From the NCBI GenBank assembly GCA_015486905.1, contig WFQV01000031.1, positions 1 through 9,378 on the forward strand: a stretch of DNA of 9,378 bases, written 5' to 3'. The position numbers were made by a program, and so were the translations under genes. This document shows, piece after piece, positions 1-6,499 of the stretch (the stretch's first letter is position 1; the number at the start of each line of letters is the position of its first letter). The notes beneath the pieces were generated by a model. It saw only the letters and a program-made list of their open reading frames with translations, was not told where the DNA came from and did not search any database. Source of the DNA: Melioribacteraceae bacterium (lineage in GTDB: Bacteria; Bacteroidota; Ignavibacteria; Ignavibacteriales; Melioribacteraceae).

Positions 1-80
1 CCGCAGAATGCGGGGAAAGGGTGAATGGTTTTAAAAATGACCGACCCCAAAAAGTTTACCCCGCAAAATGCGGGAGAAGG
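1..80. repeat. 20-bp hairpin direct repeat, 60 bp apart (1-20 and 61-80)
   Basis: Both copies read CCGCA-(G/A)AA-TGCGGG and end in AAGG, with 17 of 20 bases identical at an exact 60-bp offset. Each forms a small hairpin with a CCGCA/TGCGG stem and a 3-nt loop; the second extends to CCCGCA/TGCGGG (60-74). The first copy starts at base 1, so the array may continue to the left. There is no third copy at 121. Confidence 0.7.
13..60 (+). repeat. Dispersed intergenic element, copy A
   Basis: Bases 13-43 match the reverse complement of 8853-8884 at 30 of 31 positions, with one inserted base in the other copy. Similarity continues weakly through a C-run and a TTTACC/TAAACC end to base 60. It sits between the two 20-bp hairpin repeats. 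No reading frame or transposase is associated, so it looks like a non-coding dispersed repeat of unknown function. Confidence 0.7.
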
Positions 81-86
81 CGGACA

Positions 87-126
87 ATCCAATCATCCAT
101 GCATCCACTCATCCAATCATCCATTT
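87..126. repeat. 8-bp tandem repeat, five units (ATCCANNN)
   Basis: ATCC occurs at 87, 95, 103, 111 and 119, an exact 8-bp period. The units are ATCCAATC, ATCCATGC, ATCCACTC, ATCCAATC and ATCCATTT. CAAGG follows at 130-134. A shorter, less regular version with the same ATCCATGC unit and CAAGG lies inverted at 9026-9056. Confidence 0.75.
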
Positions 127-204
127 GTACAAGGTTCTCGATGACAACAATAAACCTAATGCCTTGCTTTTTACCTCTTGCTTGTCACGACGTAGTCAAG
201 CGAA

Positions 205-229
205 GCGCAGACGAAGGCGGGCGTCTCGC
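205..229. repeat. GC-rich hairpin in secA upstream region
   Basis: The left arm GCG-AGACG (205-213, with C208 bulged) pairs with CGTCTCGC (222-229) around the loop AAGGCGGG. The preceding bases (199-207) carry an AAGCGAAGCG core similar to the loop sequence of other hairpins in the right-hand intergenic region. There is no T-tract, so it is not a terminator on either strand. Confidence 0.55.
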
Positions 230-276
230 ATTCAAACATTTCTTATTTCTAGTGTCTTCTTTCTTATTTTTTTATT

Positions 277-306
277 TTTGCCGCAGATTTTAAACCTGTA
301 CCATTG
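277..306 (+). promoter_or_regulatory. Possible secA promoter (Bacteroidota-type)
   Basis: TTTG (277-280) and TACCATTG (299-306) lie 18 bp apart, resembling the Bacteroidota TTTG / TAnnTTTG pair with one mismatch in the -7 box. It would give a leader of about 90 nt before the chosen secA start. The AT-rich setting makes chance matches likely, and promoter consensus in this lineage is not certain. Confidence 0.25.
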
Positions 307-395
307 TTACTCTAAAAGGCATTTCAGCTACTCTTTCAAGTCTTTTTTTTGCATTTAAAAAAGGCTTTAATTATGTTTAAAGTTCTGAAATATTT

Positions 396-400
396 GAGGA
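396..400 (+). promoter_or_regulatory. Ribosome binding site deciding the secA start
   Basis: GAGGA lies 5 nt before the ATG at 406. It is the clearest Shine-Dalgarno sequence in the window. It favours 406 over the upstream in-frame TTG (349) and ATG (373), and over the later ATG (421), which has none. Confidence 0.65.
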
Positions 401-405
401 AAACA

Positions 406-3400
406 ATGTTAGATACATTAATGAAAAAGATTTTTGGCGATAGAAATGCCAAGGCGCTTAAAAAACTTTGGCCTATTGTCGATCAAATAAACGAAGAGTA
501 CGAAAAGATTAAAGACTTTTCCGACGAAGAGCTTAGAGCTAAAACTCAGGAGTTCAAGGAAATAATTAACGAGAGGACGAAAGAGCTCCGTGAAGAAATC
601 GACAAACTTAATGAACAGCTTCAGGCGGATGAATTACCCGAAAACGTTGAGGAAATTCACGACGAGCTTGAGGAGCTTGAAAAGGAATTAACAGACCTTT
701 ACGAGGAAATTCTTAATGAGCTTCTGCCTCAAGCGTTTGCTGTTGTTAAAGCTACGTGTAAAGCTTTGCTCGGTAAAACATGGACGGCAGGCGGACATAA
801 AATTACTTGGGATATGGTGCCCTACGACGTCCAGCTCTTAGGCGGGGTGGTACTTCACCAAGGTAAGATTGCCGAAATGGCAACCGGCGAAGGTAAAACG
901 CTTGTGGCCACTATGCCTATTTATTTAAATGCACTTACGGGCAGAGGCGTTCATCTTGTTACGGTAAACGATTATTTGGCTAAGCGCGATAGTGAATGGA
1001 TGGGTGAAATTTACAAGTTCCACGGGCTAACAGTCGGTTGCATCACGGGCGAAATTGACCCGGAACAAAGAAAAAAGGCTTACAATTGCGACATCACTTA
1101 CGGTACAAACAACGAGTTCGGTTTCGATTACCTCCGTGATAACATGGCTATCAGCGAAGATCAAATTGTACAGCGAGGGCACAATTACGTGATAGTTGAT
1201 GAGGTGGACTCCGTTTTAATTGACGAAGCGAGAACTCCTTTAATTATTTCCGGTCCGGTGGAAACCTCCGAACACAAATTTTACGAGATGAAACCACGCG
1301 TAGAGCGTGTGTTTAGAAAACAATCCTCCTTGGTTGCAAAAATCGTTCAGGAAGCTGAAAATCTTTTGAAGACAGGAGATCCTAAAGATAGAGAAAAGGC
1401 AGGCGTTTTGCTTTTGAGGGCACACAGAGGATTTCCCAAAAATAAAAAATTAGCAAAACTTTTTGCCGAACCGACAAACAAAAAATTAATGCAGGTTACA
1501 GAGCTTGAATACCTTCGTGAAAATGAAAAAAGAATGCCTGAAATTGACGAAGAACTTTATTTTGCAATTGACGAGAGGGAAAACACAATCAACATTACCG
1601 ATAAAGGGCGCGATGAATTGGCTGCCGGCTCGCCCGAAGGTCCGGAGTTCTTTGTGTTGCCGGATTTGGGTTCCGAAATTAGTGAGATTGAAAATGACCC
1701 TAATTTATCCGAAAATGAAAAGATTAAAAAGAAAGATGAGCTTTATAAACTTTACAGCGAACGGAGCGATAGGATTCACACAATTAATCAGTTGTTGAAA
1801 GCCTACACGCTTTTTGAAAAGGACGATGAATACGTTGTTACGGACGATGGTAAAATTGCAATTGTAGATGAATTCACCGGAAGAATCCTCGCCGGCAGAA
1901 GGTATTCCGACGGCTTGCACCAGGCAATTGAAGCCAAGGAAAATGTTAAAGTTCAACGGGATACTCAAACGTTAGCCACTATTACACTGCAGAACTATTT
2001 CCGCCTTTACAATAAATTAGCGGGAATGACCGGTACTGCAGAAACGGAAGAAGCTGAGTTTTACGAGATTTACAAGTTAGAGGTTGTTGTAATCCCTACA
2101 AACAAACCTGTTGCCAGGATTGATGAAAACGACGCAATATACAGAACAAAGCGTGAAAAGTACAATGCCGTTATTAATAAGATAAAAGAATTACGCGAGC
2201 AAAGGCGCCCTGTTCTTGTTGGTACTACCAGCGTGGAAGTCTCGGAAACTTTAAGCCGAATGCTGAAGCGTCAGGGAATAGCACACAACGTTTTAAATGC
2301 CAAACATCACCAGCGTGAAGCGGAAATAGTTGCGCATGCAGGGCAACCCGGCGCCGTTACAATTGCAACTAACATGGCAGGCAGAGGAACGGATATTAAA
2401 TTAGGTGTCGGTGTGGTTGAAAAAGGCGGGCTTTACATCTTAGGTACCGAACGCCACGAATCACGCAGAATAGACAGACAGCTGCGTGGTAGAGCGGGAA
2501 GACAGGGCGATCCGGGAACTTCGAAATTCTTCATCTCTCTCGAAGATGATTTAATGCGACTTTTCGGCAGCGACCGTGTGACCAATATTATGAGCCGTAT
2601 GGGGATGGAAGAGGGCGAATCAATTGAACACCCGATGATTACAAAATCCGTCGAGCGCGCACAGAGGAAAGTGGAAGAAAATAACTTCGCTATCCGTAAA
2701 CGTCTTCTTGAGTACGACGACGTAATGAATCAACAGCGTGAGGTAATTTACTACAGACGTTACCAGGCACTTAAGGGTGAAAGACTTAAAGGAGAAGTTT
2801 ACGATTATCTCGAAGACTTTATTGACGAGCTGTTGGACAAATATTACGATGAGAACCAAACCGAACAGCTTCACAGAGACCTGCTTCAGCATTTATTGGT
2901 CGATATAAAGTTCACCGCCGAAGAATTTGAAGAGATGGGGCGCGACGGCGTACGTCAAAAAATCCTCGATGCTGCAAAGGAATTTTACAAACGCAAGGAA
3001 GAAATGATCGGTGCGGATTTAATGGCGCGCATCGAACGTTATGCAGTCCTCAGCGTAATTGACGAAAAGTGGAAAGATCACCTCCGCGAAATGGACGATT
3101 TGAAAGAAGGGATCGGGCTTAGAGCTTACGGGCAGAAAGACCCGTTGGTAGAATACAAGCGCGAAGGCTTCGAACTTTTCCTCGACCTCTTAGCCGACAT
3201 CCGGGACGAGGTGCTACAATTCACATTTAAATTTTTCCCACAGGAGCCGGAGGAAGTAAAAGAGAAAAAACCGAAATCTCCTATGGTACGCCTTCGGACC
3301 ATTAAAGAAAACGTTGCAGGAATGGGTTTGAAAGGCGCCGCAAAGGCTTCGCAGGGACAACAGAACGAAGCTTCCCGTCGGGGAAAGCAGCAGCCGATCC

Positions 3401-3486
3401 GAGTGGAAAGGAAAATAGGCAGAAACGACCCATGCTGGTGCGGTAGCGGCAAAAAATATAAAAATTGCCACGGTAAAAATCTTTAA
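406..3486 (+). CDS. secA: Protein translocase subunit SecA
   Basis: SecA is the ATPase motor that pushes unfolded preproteins through SecYEG at the inner membrane. The protein is 1026 aa from ATG 406. Visible motifs are the Walker A ATGEGKT (159-165), DEVD Walker B (265-268) followed by DEARTPLI, MAGRGTDI (657-664) and QLRGRAGRQGDPG (692-704) of the second motor domain, the helical scaffold ending in EYDDVMNQQR, and a C-terminal zinc motif with C1010, C1012, C1021 and H1022 (CxCx8CH) that binds SecB or phospholipid in relatives. It is about 125 aa longer than E. coli SecA. A Glu/Lys-rich coiled coil (about 53-105) is inserted before the first motor domain, and about 95 residues are added to the preprotein-crosslinking domain (about 290-385), as in Bacteroidota and Chlorobi. 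An in-frame extension to TTG 349 or ATG 373 is possible. The frame is intact, and no other Sec gene is adjacent. Confidence 0.98.
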   Translation: MLDTLMKKIFGDRNAKALKKLWPIVDQINEEYEKIKDFSDEELRAKTQEFKEIINERTKELREEIDKLNEQLQADELPENVEEIHDELEELEKELTDLYEEILNELLPQAFAVVKATCKALLGKTWTAGGHKITWDMVPYDVQLLGGVVLHQGKIAEMATGEGKTLVATMPIYLNALTGRGVHLVTVNDYLAKRDSEWMGEIYKFHGLTVGCITGEIDPEQRKKAYNCDITYGTNNEFGFDYLRDNMAISEDQIVQRGHNYVIVDEVDSVLIDEARTPLIISGPVETSEHKFYEMKPRVERVFRKQSSLVAKIVQEAENLLKTGDPKDREKAGVLLLRAHRGFPKNKKLAKLFAEPTNKKLMQVTELEYLRENEKRMPEIDEELYFAIDERENTINITDKGRDELAAGSPEGPEFFVLPDLGSEISEIENDPNLSENEKIKKKDELYKLYSERSDRIHTINQLLKAYTLFEKDDEYVVTDDGKIAIVDEFTGRILAGRRYSDGLHQAIEAKENVKVQRDTQTLATITLQNYFRLYNKLAGMTGTAETEEAEFYEIYKLEVVVIPTNKPVARIDENDAIYRTKREKYNAVINKIKELREQRRPVLVGTTSVEVSETLSRMLKRQGIAHNVLNAKHHQREAEIVAHAGQPGAVTIATNMAGRGTDIKLGVGVVEKGGLYILGTERHESRRIDRQLRGRAGRQGDPGTSKFFISLEDDLMRLFGSDRVTNIMSRMGMEEGESIEHPMITKSVERAQRKVEENNFAIRKRLLEYDDVMNQQREVIYYRRYQALKGERLKGEVYDYLEDFIDELLDKYYDENQTEQLHRDLLQHLLVDIKFTAEEFEEMGRDGVRQKILDAAKEFYKRKEEMIGADLMARIERYAVLSVIDEKWKDHLREMDDLKEGIGLRAYGQKDPLVEYKREGFELFLDLLADIRDEVLQFTFKFFPQEPEEVKEKKPKSPMVRLRTIKENVAGMGLKGAAKASQGQQNEASRRGKQQPIRVERKIGRNDPCWCGSGKKYKNCHGKNL

Positions 3487-3498
3487 CGGATTTTAATT

Positions 3499-3545
3499 AA
3501 GCGGGACGGGGCATTCATTTTTACATTGAAAGTTCCTCCCCGCTT
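3499..3545 (+). other. Long-loop hairpin after secA
   Basis: AAGCGGG (3499-3505) is complementary to CCCGCTT (3539-3545) across a 33-nt loop, starting 13 nt after the secA stop. The absence of a T-tract and the long loop argue against an efficient intrinsic terminator. It could be a transcript-end stabiliser or partial attenuator between secA and the next gene. Confidence 0.35.
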
Positions 3546-3561
3546 GCTTACCTTTAAGTGA

Positions 3562-3569
3562 TAGGTTTG
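3562..3569 (+). promoter_or_regulatory. Possible -7 box for the lipoprotein gene
   Basis: TAGGTTTG is an exact match to the Bacteroidota TAnnTTTG element, 21 nt before ATG 3591. The only upstream TTG (3544-3546) is 15 bp away, shorter than the usual spacing, so the promoter call is weak. If real, it rules out the alternative GTG start at 3558. Confidence 0.3.
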
Positions 3570-3590
3570 AAATCATTTGAACTTAAACGG

Positions 3591-5807
3591 ATGGAAAAAT
3601 TTTTGAAGAATAAAAAAATTGTTCTTGTTTTGTTTTTAACTTTCTTAGGCGGATGCTCGCTGTGGGAAAATTTTACCGCCTATTTTAATACCTACTACAA
3701 CGCTTCCGTTGCATTTGAACAGGCACAGCAAGCAATGAACAAAAACAAACCGCCGCTGTTCGAATTTAAATTAAAAAAAATACCCTCTTCGGCAAATAAA
3801 TCCTTTGACGATGTAATTAAAAAGTGTTCGAGAATTTTACAATTCCATTCCAAATCTTCTTACTTTGACAAATCTCTCTTCATGCTTGGAAGAGCATTTT
3901 ACTACAAGCAGCAGTTCTCAAAGGCTCTCAGGAAGTTTCAAGAACTTGCTACAATAAAAAACACCGACTTGGCCCTTAAGAACAAACTCTGGATTGGCAA
4001 AACACAATTGCAGTTAAGGGAATACGCCAAAGGGATGAAAATCCTTGAAGATGTAAAAAGCAAGGCAATTAAAAACGAGGAAGATGAAATAGCTTCCGAA
4101 GCATTGATTTCAGAAATACAATTTTTACTCTACAAAGAGAATATCTCTGACGCCATTCAAAAAATTAACGAGCTTATAGAGGTGGCGAAATCCGACCCCC
4201 TGAAAGCGGAAGCGACTTACGAGCTCGGCAAGTTGTACGAGCAGAAGGGAGACAAAAAAGGAGCGCTCAAGGCTTTTGCCAACGTTCTTAATTTTGAGCC
4301 AACTTACGAAATTGAGTTTGACAGCCGGCTCGAATATGCAAAACTCAAGAAAGAAATGGGCGACGAAGAAGGAAGTTTAAAGCTCCTTAAAATGCTCTCC
4401 AACGAGAACAAATTTGCCGACATGCTTGGCAAAGTCGATTTACAAATAGCCAATATCTATTTGGACAAAGGACAGATAGAAGATGCAATCAGCCTTTACA
4501 CGGACATTGACACAACTTACAAAAAAAGTGAAAGCGCCGGAATAGCCGATTTCAAATTGGGGCAAATAATGGAGAACACTTACAACGACTACGACAGCGC
4601 AATGTACTATTACAAAAAATGTCTGTCGTCTAAAGCTCTTACCGACGTCAAAATTCAAGCAAAGGAAAGAAACCGTTTGCTAAGCAGCTATTTGAAATTG
4701 CGCGGAAAACTCTCACAGCAAATGAAAAAGTTGGAATATTTAACCGACCCGAAATCTTTTGTGAGAGATTCCTTGATTTATGCGGATTACAAACACAAAC
4801 AGGATTCAATAGCCGAGGCAAATAAAAACAAATTCACGAGGGGAAGAACTCGCACACCGGGTAGTGGTTACGCTGCTGCCAATACGTTTCAAAAAAATAA
4901 GAAGACAATTACAAAACCGCGGCGTCCGACTCTCTCGGCGGATTCACTAAAATCTTTAATTTCGGACACGGAATTCGAGTTGGGGAACCTCTTCTTCGGC
5001 GACCTTAACGTGCTTGATTCGGCTTATTATTATTACAGTTCGTCTTTGGTTAACAAACCGAACAACCCCAATAAGCCCAAAATACTTTATGCAATGGGTA
5101 ATTATTATTTAATGATTGGGGATACTCTCAAAGCCGACAGTCTGTTTAATTACATTTACGATAATTACAAATACGATAGAATTGTAAATGAAGCGGCAAA
5201 AATAATCGGCAAAAAACAAATTGATTTTGAATCTGATCCGGCGGAAAAAGTTTACCTGAAAGCCGAAAAGAAATATCTTGCCTCGGATTACAGCGGAGCA
5301 ATTAAAGAATTCTTAACAATACCGAAGAATTTTCCCAATTCGCCTTTCGCACCGCAGGCTCTCTACACAACAGGCTTTATTTTGGAAAACAATCTCTCGC
5401 TTCCCGATTCCGCCGCCGCTGTTTACGACTCGCTTGTGACTAAGTACCGCGCTACACCTTACACGAAAGCAGTACGCCCGGAATTAAATTTTTACAAGAG
5501 ACAGTTGAAAGCAATTCAAGATTCAATAAAGAAAGCACACGAAGATTCCTTAAAGGCTTTGCTACCCCCCGATTCTCTAAAAGCCAAAGTCGATTCGGTT
5601 AAAAAGAAGAAGAAAGTACTTGAACCGGAAATTATTAAAAACAGAGAGAGGATGCTAAAAAAGAAAGGTCGGGGGAAAATGCTACAAAACCCGTTGTTGT
5701 TCGAGAAAGAACCTAAGAAGAAAAAAGAAACGGAAAAACAACCCCGCAGCGAAGAGCCTCAGCGCTCGGCAGCTTTGCTGGGTTCGCCGAAAGTAAATCT
5801 TGGTTGA
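3591..5807 (+). CDS. TPR-repeat lipoprotein, PorW/SprE-like
   Basis: A 738-aa envelope lipoprotein made mostly of tetratricopeptide-like helical repeats. From ATG 3591 there is a basic N-terminus, a hydrophobic stretch and the lipobox LGGC, giving lipidated Cys22; starting at GTG 3558 would lengthen the n-region, so ATG is preferred. Just after the Cys is YFNTYYNASVAFEQA, which resembles the N-terminal YNTLYNGNIAF-type motif recalled from SprE/PorW, TPR lipoproteins needed for type IX secretion and gliding in Bacteroidota. TPR-like helix pairs appear at about 91-120, 205-238, 281-310, 315-346 and in the C-terminal half. A basic linker (about 412-450, rich in Thr, Arg and Lys) splits the protein into two repeat blocks. 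The tail from about 645 is very Lys-rich. It probably works as a periplasmic scaffold. The T9SS role is inferred from the motif and architecture; a generic TPR lipoprotein is the alternative. Confidence 0.85.
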   Translation: MEKFLKNKKIVLVLFLTFLGGCSLWENFTAYFNTYYNASVAFEQAQQAMNKNKPPLFEFKLKKIPSSANKSFDDVIKKCSRILQFHSKSSYFDKSLFMLGRAFYYKQQFSKALRKFQELATIKNTDLALKNKLWIGKTQLQLREYAKGMKILEDVKSKAIKNEEDEIASEALISEIQFLLYKENISDAIQKINELIEVAKSDPLKAEATYELGKLYEQKGDKKGALKAFANVLNFEPTYEIEFDSRLEYAKLKKEMGDEEGSLKLLKMLSNENKFADMLGKVDLQIANIYLDKGQIEDAISLYTDIDTTYKKSESAGIADFKLGQIMENTYNDYDSAMYYYKKCLSSKALTDVKIQAKERNRLLSSYLKLRGKLSQQMKKLEYLTDPKSFVRDSLIYADYKHKQDSIAEANKNKFTRGRTRTPGSGYAAANTFQKNKKTITKPRRPTLSADSLKSLISDTEFELGNLFFGDLNVLDSAYYYYSSSLVNKPNNPNKPKILYAMGNYYLMIGDTLKADSLFNYIYDNYKYDRIVNEAAKIIGKKQIDFESDPAEKVYLKAEKKYLASDYSGAIKEFLTIPKNFPNSPFAPQALYTTGFILENNLSLPDSAAAVYDSLVTKYRATPYTKAVRPELNFYKRQLKAIQDSIKKAHEDSLKALLPPDSLKAKVDSVKKKKKVLEPEIIKNRERMLKKKGRGKMLQNPLLFEKEPKKKKETEKQPRSEEPQRSAALLGSPKVNLG

Positions 5808-5814
5808 AAATAAA

Positions 5815-6471
5815 ATGACCCGTCGCGAACTTCTGAATATTATTGAAACCGGAGAAGGACTTCACACCGAATTTAAGCGTCACTTCTCCGACTACAAAAA
5901 AATCGCAAAGGAATTGATTGCTTTTGCAAATACAAAGGGCGGAGTGCTGATTGTGGGAGTTGACGATGATAAAAAAATAATAGGCGTCAGAAGTGAGAAG
6001 GAAGAGACTGAGTTAATAAAAGAGACAGCACTTCGTTACTGTGAACCGCCCGTTGATTTTAAAACGGAATTTTTTGATATTGAAAACAAAGAGATTGTAG
6101 TTGCAAACATTCCCGAATCGAAAGACAAACCGCACAGATTGCAAGATTACGAAAAAGAATTAAATTTATCCAGTGCGCATGTTTATATTAGAGTCAATGA
6201 TAAAAGCGTTTTGGCAAGCAAAGAAATGATTAAAATTCTTCAAGCCTCAAGCCGAAAAATGAAATTGAAAAATTACGAGATTGGCAAGAACGAAAAAATA
6301 GTCTTCGAATACTTAAACAATCACGAAACAATAACGGTAAAAGAGCTCAAGAAGGAAGCTAATATTTCACCGAGACGGGCGTCAAGGACTTTAATCAAGT
6401 TAGTAAGGGCAAACCTTCTTTTAATTCACACCAAAGATAACGGTGAAGATTATTTTACTTACGCAGGTTAA
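5815..6471 (+). CDS. AlbA_2 (Schlafen-type) domain protein with winged helix
   Basis: A 218-aa soluble protein. The N-terminal part (about 10-130) fits the AlbA_2/Schlafen-type putative DNA-binding domain: GEGLHTEFKRH with E19-F20-K21, then KELIAFANTKGG followed by VGVDDD and a conserved Gly turn, and later PHRL and YIRV segments. The C-terminal part (about 158-217) has the helix pattern of a winged helix-turn-helix (KIVFEYLNNHETITVKELKK, then a second basic helix with PRRASR). This suggests a transcriptional regulator, but no target or ligand is visible. ATG 5815 lies 7 nt after the lipoprotein stop; an in-frame TTG at 5800 would overlap that gene by 8 nt. Neither has a clear Shine-Dalgarno. 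The tight spacing suggests co-transcription with the lipoprotein and perhaps the ClC gene. AlbA_2 proteins are diverse and some are ATP-binding or nuclease-related, so the role remains open. Confidence 0.85.
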   Translation: MTRRELLNIIETGEGLHTEFKRHFSDYKKIAKELIAFANTKGGVLIVGVDDDKKIIGVRSEKEETELIKETALRYCEPPVDFKTEFFDIENKEIVVANIPESKDKPHRLQDYEKELNLSSAHVYIRVNDKSVLASKEMIKILQASSRKMKLKNYEIGKNEKIVFEYLNNHETITVKELKKEANISPRRASRTLIKLVRANLLLIHTKDNGEDYFTYAG

Positions 6472-6499
6472 TTGTTAAAAAATTTTTATTTTTACACTT

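Larger units (their letters stand above)
1..405. other. Repeat-rich intergenic region and secA leader
   Basis: No convincing gene lies here. Short open frames exist, but they run through hairpins and tandem repeats and give low-complexity peptides rich in Arg, Ser and Phe. From left to right the region holds two copies of a 20-bp hairpin repeat, a dispersed element also found inverted near 8860, an 8-bp tandem repeat, a GC-rich hairpin near 205-229, and then a T-rich stretch (235-350) that probably carries the secA promoter and leader. Confidence 0.75.

Noticed and set aside
87..134. CRISPR-like array
   Set aside because: The period is only 8 bp with no spacers, and no cas gene is present.
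21..358. Two overlapping open frames (90 and 96 aa) upstream of secA
   Set aside because: They translate through the tandem repeat and hairpins, give low-complexity Arg/Ser/Phe-rich peptides, and lack a ribosome site or recognisable domain.
3499..3545. Strong intrinsic terminator of secA
   Set aside because: The loop is 33 nt and no T-tract follows, so it is listed only as a hairpin.
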